A DNA stretch of 40,996 bases from Actinomycetota bacterium. GTDB taxonomy: Bacteria; Actinomycetota; Thermoleophilia; Gaiellales; Gaiellaceae. Shown here in pieces: positions 9,233 through 15,629 of this stretch (positions within the stretch are counted from its first letter, which is position 1; the number at the start of each line of letters is the position of its first letter). The DNA is taken from positions 1 through 40,996 of the forward strand of contig JACDEU010000026.1 in NCBI GenBank assembly GCA_013816245.1, given 5' to 3'. The translations under genes and the position numbers were made by a program. Below the pieces are notes generated by a model, which had not been told where the DNA came from, made no database searches, and saw only the letters and a list, made by a program, of their open reading frames with translations.

Positions 9233-11113
9233 ATGGCAGTCCTGATCGCATCCAGCCTCCGCAAGGAGTTCTCCGGCGATCCGCTGTTCGACGGCGTGTC
9301 GTTCAAGGTGGAGCGCCGCGACCGCGTGGCCCTGGCCGGCCCGAACGGCGCCGGCAAGACGACCCTGCTGCGCGCGATCGTCGGCGAAACCAACCTCCAG
9401 AGCGGTGAGCTCGCATTCCAGAAGGGAACGCGAGTCGCTCTGCACGACCAGCGGCCGCCACTCGAGCGGCGCCTGACGCTGCGCGACTACGTCCTCTCCG
9501 GCGCCCGCGACCTGATCGCGCTGGAGGAAGAGCTCCGCAGGCTCGAGCAGGTCATGGCCTCCGGCGATCACGGCGATGCCACGATCCGGCGCTACGGGGA
9601 AGCCCAGGCCCGGCTCGAGCACGCCGGTGGCTACGACTGGCGCGAGCGCGCGGCCTCAGTCGTGCGCGGCCTCGGCTTCGCCGACGAGCACCTCGACCGC
9701 CAGCTCGAGACGTTCTCAGGAGGCGAGCTCACCCGTGCGTCGCTGGCGCGTGCCCTGGGTGGAGACCCGGATTTGCTGCTCCTCGACGAGCCGACGAACC
9801 ATCTCGACGTCGAAAGCCTGGAGTGGCTCGAGCGCGAGCTGTCCTCACTCGACGCCGGAATCATGATCGTCGCGCACGATCGCTGGTTCCTCGAGGCCGT
9901 GACCAACGTCGTGCTCGAGCTCGACGCCGGCCGCTCGACGTACTTCAAGGGACCGTGGCACGCCTGGCGGCTCGAGAAGGCGTCACGCCTGCACGCGGCG
10001 TCGAAGGCAGCCGAGCGGGTCGGTCGCGACATCGAGCGACTGGAGCGATTCGTCGCTCGCTTTCGCGCCTCCAGTGAGAAGATGGCACGCAAGGCGCAAG
10101 TCAAGCTCACCCAGATCGACCGGCTCGAGAAGGAACGCGCAAAGTCGAAGGCGGAGGTCGATCTGCTCACGCGCAGGACGAGGAGCCTCGGCTTCGAGTT
10201 CCTGAAGCCGGCGCGCAGCGGCCGCACCGTGCTCGAAGCGGAGGGTCTCGAGGTCCGCATCGGCGAACGTGTCCTCCTCGACGGAGCAAGCTTCGCGATC
10301 GAGCGCGGCGAGCACGTCGCGCTCGTCGGCCCGAACGGATCGGGCAAGACGACGCTCCTCGAGACGATCCTCGGGCGCCGCGAGGCAGACGGCGGCTCGG
10401 TCCGCCTCGGCCACGGCGTCGAGGCGGCCTACTTCTCTCAGCAGGAGATGGAGCTCGATACACGCGGCTCGGTGCTGCAGTGCGTGCAGCGTGCGACCGG
10501 ACTGCAGCGGCCCGATGCGCAGAAGCTCCTCGGCCGCTTCCTCTTTTCCGGCTGGACCGAGCACGAGAAGCCCGTCGTCGCCCTTTCCGGAGGTGAGCGG
10601 CGCCGGCTGGCGCTCGCGCTCATCGTCGCTTCGGGCGCGAACTTCCTCGTCGTCGACGAACCGACGAACCATCTCGATCTGGAAAGCCGTGAGGCGCTCG
10701 AAGCCGCGCTCGAGGCATTCCCGGGAACGGTGCTGCTCGTCTCGCACGACCGCGCACTGCTGGACGCCGTTGCCGAACGCACCCTTGCAATCGAGCACAA
10801 GCGACTCAACTCCTACGACGGCGGCTGGGCGGAGTACGTCCGGCAGCGTGAAGCGCGGCGCGTCTCGGCAACTCCCGAGCCGAAACCCGCGAAGGTGCGC
10901 AAGGTGTCGACCACGAAGCCGAAGACACCGTCGGAGCTCGAGCGAATCGAAGCGGAGATCGCAGAGCGCGAGCAGACCGTGGCCGAGCTCGAGCGGCAAC
11001 TCGCAGAAGACTGGAACGACGTCGAGATGCTTGCGAAACACCGCCGCGCCCGCGACGAGCTGCAATCGTTGCTGCAACGGTGGGAGCGACTCTTCGAGCG
11101 GACGCACACGTGA
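9233..11113 (+). CDS. ABC-F family ATPase (ribosome-associated type)
   Basis: Cytosolic protein of 626 residues with two ABC domains and no membrane segment. Domain 1 has Walker A GPNGAGKTTLL, signature FSGGELTRASLARAL and Walker B LLLLDEPTNHLD. Domain 2 has GPNGSGKTTLL, LSGGERRRLALAL and FLVVDEPTNHLD. The linker between them is a charged helical arm with long coiled-coil character (ERFVARFRASSEKMARKAQ). The C-terminal tail (about 540-626) is another predicted coiled coil (ELERIEAEIAEREQTVAELERQ). ABC-F proteins act at the ribosome as translation factors or in antibiotic resistance, and the subfamily cannot be fixed by eye. A TACCCT at 9217-9222 precedes the ATG. Its stop overlaps the next gene as GTGA. 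Confidence 0.92.
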   Translation: MAVLIASSLRKEFSGDPLFDGVSFKVERRDRVALAGPNGAGKTTLLRAIVGETNLQSGELAFQKGTRVALHDQRPPLERRLTLRDYVLSGARDLIALEEELRRLEQVMASGDHGDATIRRYGEAQARLEHAGGYDWRERAASVVRGLGFADEHLDRQLETFSGGELTRASLARALGGDPDLLLLDEPTNHLDVESLEWLERELSSLDAGIMIVAHDRWFLEAVTNVVLELDAGRSTYFKGPWHAWRLEKASRLHAASKAAERVGRDIERLERFVARFRASSEKMARKAQVKLTQIDRLEKERAKSKAEVDLLTRRTRSLGFEFLKPARSGRTVLEAEGLEVRIGERVLLDGASFAIERGEHVALVGPNGSGKTTLLETILGRREADGGSVRLGHGVEAAYFSQQEMELDTRGSVLQCVQRATGLQRPDAQKLLGRFLFSGWTEHEKPVVALSGGERRRLALALIVASGANFLVVDEPTNHLDLESREALEAALEAFPGTVLLVSHDRALLDAVAERTLAIEHKRLNSYDGGWAEYVRQREARRVSATPEPKPAKVRKVSTTKPKTPSELERIEAEIAEREQTVAELERQLAEDWNDVEMLAKHRRARDELQSLLQRWERLFERTHT

Positions 11114-11445
11114 CCGAGGAATCGACACCGAGCCGCCTGACCGGCCTCGGCGAGGCGCTGCTGCGCTTCGTGCTGATCTGCGTGGCGGTCGCGGCTGCGC
11201 TCGGCTTGCTCGCAGCCCTGATCGCGCTCGTCAGCGGTCACCGCGTCACGAGTGCGATCGCGGTCGCGTACTACCTCGTCGGCTGTGCGCTCGTTCTGAT
11301 CGGCGTCTTCCCGACCGGTGGTTTCTCCCTCGTGCGAGGAACCATGACGCGGCGTCGCCCGATCGGCGCGCGAAACGATCCGACCTTCCTCATCGGCGCG
11401 TTCCTGATCGGGCTCGGCGTCCTCGCCGACATCTACTCCTTCTAG
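11110..11445 (+). CDS. Small three-helix membrane protein of unknown function
   Basis: A 111-residue protein starting at GTG 11110, overlapping the ABC-F stop by four bases (GTGA), so probably coupled to it. A short hydrophilic N-terminus (TEESTPSRLTGLGEALL) is followed by three hydrophobic helices: FVLICVAVAAALGLLAALIAL, AIAVAYYLVGCALVLIGVF and TFLIGAFLIGLGVLADIY. Between helices 2 and 3 is a basic loop (RGTMTRRRPIGARNDP). I do not recognise the family. The ABC-F neighbour does not by itself define a function. Confidence 0.75.
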   Translation: MTEESTPSRLTGLGEALLRFVLICVAVAAALGLLAALIALVSGHRVTSAIAVAYYLVGCALVLIGVFPTGGFSLVRGTMTRRRPIGARNDPTFLIGAFLIGLGVLADIYSF

Positions 11446-11454
11446 GAAAGCCGC

Positions 11455-12021
11455 TCAGCCTTCGAGGGTCGCGATCAGCGCCTCGGCAACGACCTTGAGC
11501 GGTCGGCCCGAGATCTGACTTGCCTTGCGCAGCCGTGCAAACGCGTCCGCCTCGGAGAGGCCTTCCTTCTCCATCAACAGACCCTTTGCGCGCTCGATCG
11601 CCTTGCGGGCTGCAAGCGCGTCAGCCAGCGACTCCGCCTCCTCACGGAGCGCGACGAGCTCTTCGTGCCGCGCACGCGCAGTGCGAATCGCAGGGAGAAG
11701 ATCCTGTTCGCGGAACGGCTTGACGAGGTACCCGAAGACACCCGCCTCGGCCGCACGCTGGACGAGCTCTTCCTGGCCGTAAGCGGTCAGCATCACGATC
11801 GGGATCGGCCGCTCGTCGAGAATGCGCCGGGCCGCCTCGATCCCGTCCAGCTTCGGCATCTTGACATCCAAAAGTGCGAGGTCCGGGCGCTCGGAGCGGG
11901 CCAACAGAACGGCTTCCTCGCCGTCGCGGGCCTCGGCGCAGACCTCGAACCCGGCATGCTCGAGCAGGGCACGCAGATCGAGCCGGATGATCGTCTCGTC
12001 TTCGGCGACCAGAATCCTCAA
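11455..12021 (-). CDS. ANTAR-domain response regulator (PdtaR/AmiR-NasR type)
   Basis: A receiver domain (about 1-120) is followed by a coiled coil and an ANTAR RNA-binding domain (about 125-188). The receiver starts RILVAEDETIIRLDL, with acidic residues E7/D8, the phospho-acceptor D52 in LALLDVKMP, and the conserved lysine in YLVKPF. The ANTAR part reads ARKAIERAKGLLMEKEGLSEADAFARL. ANTAR proteins bind paired hairpins in mRNA leaders and prevent termination. I start at TTG 12021, where receiver homology begins, giving 188 residues. The frame stays open upstream but that part has no family similarity. The likely partner is the HisKA_2 kinase at 12702-14105, an arrangement like mycobacterial PdtaS/PdtaR. 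Confidence 0.88.
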   Translation of the reverse strand: MRILVAEDETIIRLDLRALLEHAGFEVCAEARDGEEAVLLARSERPDLALLDVKMPKLDGIEAARRILDERPIPIVMLTAYGQEELVQRAAEAGVFGYLVKPFREQDLLPAIRTARARHEELVALREEAESLADALAARKAIERAKGLLMEKEGLSEADAFARLRKASQISGRPLKVVAEALIATLEG

Positions 12022-12102
12022 CTTTGGGTGAGTCTGGCGGAAAACGCTCGGCCGAGGGATGGGGGCTGGGGGGCGCAGGAACGATTCCTCAAGTGCGGCC
12101 CC

Positions 12103-12504
12103 ATGTCTGACCACGAATACAGCACCCCGAAGCCTCTCGTCCTCCGTGTGGAGATCTCGTCCGAGCAGGCAGCCTCGTTTGCACCCCTCTTCGGCGGGGC
12201 GGCGACAGAGGACGTCGGGAGCCATCCGATCTCAGACGTGGCAGCCGACGCGCAGGTGACGGAGCTCAAGCGGGTCGAGACCGAACTCGACCAGCGCGAG
12301 GCCGAGTTCGAAGCCGACGTCCAGTTCCGCGAGGACCGGATCGAGCGCTGGCGCACCGAGCTCGAGGAGCTCGAGCAGACACTCGAACGGCGCGAACGCG
12401 ATCTCGTCAGCTACGTCGACCAGCTTCAAGGCGTCATGTCGGGCGGCAGTGACAGCGCCGCATGGTGGTCCCGACCCGCCGGCGGCGACGGCGGCGTCCG
12501 CTAG
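12103..12504 (+). CDS. Hypothetical coiled-coil protein
   Basis: ATG 12103 opens a 133-residue protein: MSDHEYSTPKPLVLRVEISS, then a glutamate- and arginine-rich helix from about residue 45 to 108 (ELKRVETELDQREAEFEAD, RTELEELEQTLERRERDL) with heptad spacing typical of a coiled coil, and a serine/glycine-rich tail (SGGSDSAAWWSRPAGG). There is no signal peptide or membrane segment. I do not recognise the family. It lies on the opposite strand between the ANTAR regulator and its probable kinase. No clear Shine-Dalgarno is visible, so the start is less certain than the frame. Confidence 0.6.
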   Translation: MSDHEYSTPKPLVLRVEISSEQAASFAPLFGGAATEDVGSHPISDVAADAQVTELKRVETELDQREAEFEADVQFREDRIERWRTELEELEQTLERRERDLVSYVDQLQGVMSGGSDSAAWWSRPAGGDGGVR

Positions 12505-12513
12505 AGCCTCCGC

Positions 12514-12532
12514 GCGAAAGCTTCGCTTTCGC
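12514..12532. terminator. Perfect 8-bp hairpin downstream of the coiled-coil gene
   Basis: GCGAAAGC, loop TTC, GCTTTCGC. It lies ten bases after the TAG at 12504 and is symmetric on both strands. No clear U-run follows, so Rho-independent termination is possible but unproven. Confidence 0.4.
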
Positions 12533-12570
12533 TTGGTCTAGAGGTACGGCGCTTGTCGCGCTGAACGTGC

Positions 12571-12585
12571 GCGGGCGGAGCCCGC
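12571..12585. terminator. GC-rich hairpin in the convergent spacer
   Basis: GCGGGC, loop GGA, GCCCGC, with further possible GTGC/GCAC extension. It sits between the end of the plus-strand coiled-coil gene and the end of the minus-strand sensor kinase at 12702. The rest of 12505-12701 shows no gene I can support. Confidence 0.35.
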
Positions 12586-12701
12586 ACACTCTCATTTGTG
12601 GTCTCGTTGGCTGGCTGTTCCCTTCCGACCGGGCACGGGCGCTTTGCGGCCGCGCCCGCATCAGTTCGTCTCCGGCCTTCGTGGTTCTATGTCGCGCGGT
12701 T

Positions 12702-14105
12702 TTAGACCGGGAAGATGACCTCGGCTCTCATCTCGTCCTGGCTGGTGAGCTCGAGGCGGCCTTGTAGTTCATCTCGGACCAGAGCTCGCACGATCGACAG
12801 GCCCGTGCCTGTTGCATCGCCCTCGATTCCTGCGCCGTCGTCTGCGATCACCAGGAGCACTTCCCCGTTTCGTTGCGCGAGCTCGATCCGAACGCTGTCG
12901 CCACCGTGCTCGAGCGCGTTTTGCAGCAGCTCGCTGAACACGAGCGCGAGCGCCGTCGCCCGGTTGCCTGCGATCGAGACCGACTCGAGCTCCGCGCGCA
13001 CGTCCTTTCCGGCGGCCAGGCCCTGCACGAGCATCGCGCGCAGACGCTCGAGCAGCTCGCGCAACTCCACGACCTCCTCGCGCTGCTCAGTCAGGACTTC
13101 GTGCACCGCTGCGATCGCGAGGATGCGGTTGACCGAATCATCGAGCGCCTTCCGCGGGTCCGTGTCGGGCGCGTGCGCCTGGAGACGAAGGAGCGATGCA
13201 ACAGTCTGGAGGTTGTTCTTGACGCGGTGGTGGATCTCTTGCGCGAGCACGCCTCGCATGACCGCTCGCCCGTGCTCCAGCGCGACGGCGGCGTGATGCG
13301 CGATCGACGCGAGCAACGCGCGTTCCTCATCGGTGAACGGTGTGTCGCGGTCGCAGACGAGCTCGCCGATCTGGCGCCGCTTCCAGCGCAGAGGCAGGCG
13401 AACGTTGTGCGCCCCCGGCCGCCCTTCGGGCCAGGCGATGTTCCCGTCCTCGAGCACGAGCGCGGCCCCGGTCGCCCCTACTGCTTCCATCGTCGTCTTG
13501 ACGATCGCCTCGAGCGACTCCTCGAGATAGAGCGACTCGGAGACGGCCTCCGAGATCTTCGCGAGCGCCTCTAGCTCGGCGACCCGGCTCTGAGCCTGCG
13601 CGTAGAGCCGAGCGTGCTGGATCGTCTGTGCGACCTGGTCCGCGATCGCGACGAGCAGCTCGATCTCGTCCTGGGTGAACTCGCGCGGCTCGAGGGTGCG
13701 CACGTTGAGCGCGCCTGCGAGTTGCTCGCGCGCGAGGATCGGCACGGCCAGGATCGACTCGTAGTCGTCCTCGGGGAGATTCGTGAACTGCTTGAACCGG
13801 GGGTCGAGGTGGGCCTGCGACGGGATCATCACCGGGGCGCGGTCTGCGGCGGCGGTCCCGGTGATCCCTTCGCCCGGCCGCATGCGAGGCCGCTTCGTCA
13901 TCTCCTCGACGCTCGTGCCATGGGTCGCACGGAGGATCAGCTCGTTGGCACGCTCGTCGTACAGGTAGACGAAGCAAGCCTCGGTGCCGAGCGCATCCGC
14001 CACCTTGCTGGCGACCAAGCCGAGAACCTCCTCGAGGTCGAGCGTCGAGTTCACCGCGGCGATCGTCTCGGTGAGAAGGCGCAGGTGGCGCGCTCGTACG
14101 TCCAC
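12702..14105 (-). CDS. GAF-GAF sensor histidine kinase, HisKA_2 family (PdtaS-like)
   Basis: Cytosolic two-component kinase of 467 residues without membrane segments. GAF domain 1 spans about 10-165 (VNSTLDLEEVLGLVASKVADAL to VAIADQVAQTIQHARLY). GAF domain 2 spans about 175-285. The H-box HHRVKNNLQ starts at residue 292, identifying HisKA_2 kinases. The ATPase domain has ELLQNALEHG (N-box) and VIADDGAGIEGDATGTGLSIV. It is the probable partner of the ANTAR regulator at 11455-12021. I choose GTG 14105 because the minus-strand TAGCCT lies ten bases before it. A GTG at 14135 would overlap the divergent gene. Confidence 0.88.
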   Translation of the reverse strand: MDVRARHLRLLTETIAAVNSTLDLEEVLGLVASKVADALGTEACFVYLYDERANELILRATHGTSVEEMTKRPRMRPGEGITGTAAADRAPVMIPSQAHLDPRFKQFTNLPEDDYESILAVPILAREQLAGALNVRTLEPREFTQDEIELLVAIADQVAQTIQHARLYAQAQSRVAELEALAKISEAVSESLYLEESLEAIVKTTMEAVGATGAALVLEDGNIAWPEGRPGAHNVRLPLRWKRRQIGELVCDRDTPFTDEERALLASIAHHAAVALEHGRAVMRGVLAQEIHHRVKNNLQTVASLLRLQAHAPDTDPRKALDDSVNRILAIAAVHEVLTEQREEVVELRELLERLRAMLVQGLAAGKDVRAELESVSIAGNRATALALVFSELLQNALEHGGDSVRIELAQRNGEVLLVIADDGAGIEGDATGTGLSIVRALVRDELQGRLELTSQDEMRAEVIFPV

Positions 14106-14114
14106 TCCGTTTCG

Positions 14115-14121
14115 TAGGCTA
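14115..14121. promoter_or_regulatory. Overlapping divergent -10 elements (TAGGCTA)
   Basis: The plus strand reads TAGGCT at 14115-14120, seven bases before the GTG at 14128. The minus strand reads TAGCCT at 14116-14121, ten bases before the kinase GTG at 14105. The two elements share five base pairs of a near-palindrome (GGCTAGCC), so RNA polymerase could probably occupy only one direction at a time. Confidence 0.45.
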
Positions 14122-14127
14122 GCCGCG

Positions 14128-14601
14128 GTGGACACCTACGACTGGCTGCTCTTCCTGCATATGACCGGCGCGTTCCTGGTGCTCGGGGGCGCCGTCATGG
14201 CGGGAGTCTTCAACTTCGCGGCGCTTCGCCGCGAGCGGCCGAGTGAGATCGCGCTCCTCTTCAAGCTCGCCCGGGTTGCCGTCGCAGCGATTGGCGTCGG
14301 GATGGTGCTCACTCTCGTCTTCGGTCTAGCGCTCGTCCATGACGTGGGCTACGGCTGGGGTCAGACCTGGGTCGTCCTTGCCCTCGTTCTCTGGGTGGTC
14401 GCAAACGCGCTGGGCGGCATCGGCGGCCGCCGGGAGAAGCAGACGCGCCAGCTCGCGGAGCGCCTCGCGGGGGAGGGGGACATGCCGAGCCGCGAGCTGA
14501 CGGAGCGCCTGCGGGATCCGGTGTGGCTCGCCCTCAGCTGGGGCAGCGAGGTCGTGATCGTCGCCATCCTCGCGCTGATGATCTGGAAGCCGGGCACATG
14601 A
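14128..14601 (+). CDS. DUF2269-like integral membrane protein
   Basis: A 157-residue protein from GTG 14128, with four hydrophobic helices: YDWLLFLHMTGAFLVLGGAVMAGV, VAVAAIGVGMVLTLVFGLALV, TWVVLALVLWVVANALGGI and LALSWGSEVVIVAILALMIW. The histidine in the first helix (FLHMTGAF) is typical of DUF2269-type proteins, and a charged cytosolic loop (REKQTRQLAERLAG) follows helix 3. The function is unknown. Its stop overlaps the next gene (ATGA), and that gene's helix 1 has a similar FLHVFGAMAL, suggesting two related subunits or a duplicated pair. Confidence 0.72.
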   Translation: MDTYDWLLFLHMTGAFLVLGGAVMAGVFNFAALRRERPSEIALLFKLARVAVAAIGVGMVLTLVFGLALVHDVGYGWGQTWVVLALVLWVVANALGGIGGRREKQTRQLAERLAGEGDMPSRELTERLRDPVWLALSWGSEVVIVAILALMIWKPGT

Positions 14602-15035
14602 TGGTCTGCTTCGTCGTCCCGAACTTCCGAGTCTTCCTCCACGTCTTCGGTGCGATGGCGCTCGTCGGCGGCGTCGGGGCGCTCGCGGTGCTCAGCTTCG
14701 CAACCCGGAGCCGCCCCGATCACTCGGTGCTGCTCTCGCGCCTGGCGTTCCGGACGTTCCTCTTGGTCGTCCTGCCGGCCTTCATCGTGATGCGCGTGGG
14801 CGCGCAGCTGGTGGTCGACAAGGAATATCCGGGCAATGCCCCGGGCTGGGTCGGCGTGGGCTTCATCGTCACCGAGCCGGGCCTGATCGTCCTCATCGCC
14901 ATCGGCGTGATCGCCTTCATGAGCTCACGAAGAGGTGGCAGCGGCCGGCTCGCAACGGCGCTCGCGGTCCTGGCCCCGATCTACCTGCTCGCCCTCGGCA
15001 TCGCGATGTGGGCCATGACCACGAAGCCGGGTTGA
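14598..15035 (+). CDS. Integral membrane protein related to the upstream DUF2269-like protein
   Basis: A 145-residue protein beginning ATG 14598 (a second ATG follows at 14601), overlapping the upstream stop by four bases. Four hydrophobic helices are visible: VFLHVFGAMALVGGVGALAVL, FLLVVLPAFIVMRVGAQLVV, TEPGLIVLIAIGVIAFMSS and LATALAVLAPIYLLALGIAMW. The first helix repeats the histidine-containing pattern of its neighbour. No enzyme motif is visible, and the two proteins may assemble together. Function unknown. Confidence 0.7.
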   Translation: MMVCFVVPNFRVFLHVFGAMALVGGVGALAVLSFATRSRPDHSVLLSRLAFRTFLLVVLPAFIVMRVGAQLVVDKEYPGNAPGWVGVGFIVTEPGLIVLIAIGVIAFMSSRRGGSGRLATALAVLAPIYLLALGIAMWAMTTKPG

Positions 15036-15089
15036 GGCCGGTTAACAGAACCCTTACTGCAGGAAGGGAATTTCCTTGCAGACGGTGAA

Positions 15090-15095
15090 TAAGTT
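15090..15095 (+). promoter_or_regulatory. -10-like element of the PRC-barrel-like gene
   Basis: TAAGTT lies six bases before ATG 15102, the leaderless spacing. Just upstream (15056-15080) is an imperfect stem (CTGCAGGAA against TTCCTTGCAG) that could terminate the preceding membrane-protein operon. Confidence 0.45.
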
Positions 15096-15101
15096 CATAC
15101 C

Positions 15102-15356
15102 ATGTCCGCCCTTCCTCTGAATCTCGTGGACATAGCCGGTTTTCTCGTGGCCGACAACCGGGGCCGCGTCATCGGCAAGGTCGAGTGTCCGATGTACGGG
15201 ACGCTGCCGGACGTGCCCGACGCGCTCTCCGTCCGCGCAGGCGTCTTCTCACGCCATCGCCGACTGGTCCCCGCCGACACGATCGCCGACGTCGATCCAG
15301 CCACCCGGATCGTCGGCCTCCGTGTAGCCCGCGAGACCATCCGCCGCTTCCTTTAG
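15102..15356 (+). CDS. Small PRC-barrel-like protein
   Basis: An 84-residue soluble protein. The pattern DNRGRVIGKVECPMYG, then VFSRHRRLVPADTIADVDP and a final short strand, matches the layout of a PRC-barrel domain (beta strands with a conserved G-K-V and R-R-L-V-P core). PRC-barrels occur in ribosome-maturation proteins and in small stress-related bacterial proteins. The exact role is unknown. It appears monocistronic, with a probable leaderless promoter and a hairpin-rich spacer downstream. Confidence 0.62.
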   Translation: MSALPLNLVDIAGFLVADNRGRVIGKVECPMYGTLPDVPDALSVRAGVFSRHRRLVPADTIADVDPATRIVGLRVARETIRRFL

Positions 15357-15464
15357 GGCCTTTCCGTCCTAGGGCGATCTCCGTGCCGCGCGCGGAGGCG
15401 TGACCGCGTCACGCCGGGAGCGCTAACTCAGCGCCGCCTCTTCAGGCCGCCAAAAGAAGGGGCC

Positions 15465-15490
15465 AACGGGGAAACACGGTTTCCCCCGTT
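15465..15490 (-). terminator. Strong hairpin with T-rich tail on the minus strand
   Basis: AACGGGGGAAAC, loop CGT, GTTTCCCCGTT on the minus strand (one bulge), followed about ten bases later by TTCTTTT. It abuts the stop of a 30-codon minus-strand frame and is the best intrinsic-terminator candidate downstream of glnA. Confidence 0.5.
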
Positions 15491-15583
15491 CTACGACCAC
15501 GAGCTGCGCAAAGATTGCAGCAGCTCGCAGTCGGCCGTCAGATGGATCTCGTAGGCCGCAGAGCTCACGAGATCAGCCTTCAT
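15491..15583 (-). CDS. Candidate 30-residue small protein
   Basis: ATG 15583 is preceded by a purine run (GAGAAAGAGAGAGA) that could serve as a ribosome binding site. The frame runs 30 codons (MKADLVSSAAYEIHLTADCE..., ending SLRSSWS) to a TAG directly before the hairpin at 15465-15490. It follows glnA by 46 bases on the same strand. Against it, two strong hairpins fall inside the frame and the peptide resembles nothing I know. It may be chance coding within a structured RNA. Confidence 0.3.
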   Translation of the reverse strand: MKADLVSSAAYEIHLTADCELLQSLRSSWS

Positions 15584-15629
15584 TCTCTCTCTTTCTCGAA
15601 CCGGCGACAAGGCCTTATCGATCGCGGAT

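Larger units (their letters stand above)
15357..15629. other. Hairpin-rich convergent spacer between the PRC-barrel-like gene and glnA
   Basis: This 273-base spacer lies downstream of both flanking genes. I find five or six strong inverted repeats: CTCCG/CGGAG (15379-15397), GGCGTGAC/GTCACGCC (15397-15415), GCGCT/AGCGC (15420-15434), AACGGGGAAAC/GTTTCCCCCGTT (15465-15490), GAGCTGCGCAA/TTGCAGCAGCTC (15501-15526) and GATCTCGT/ACGAGATC (15545-15574). Two convergent terminators would not need this much structure. A short minus-strand reading frame also lies here. A structured non-coding RNA is possible but not demonstrated. Confidence 0.45.

Noticed and set aside
12462..12767. Plus-strand frame across the spacer after the coiled-coil gene
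   Set aside because: No start signal, low-complexity arginine run, overlaps the kinase 3' end.
15357..15629. Known riboswitch (c-di-AMP, cobalamin, glutamine) in the glnA-side spacer
   Set aside because: I could not match consensus cores, and the spacer is downstream of both flanking genes.
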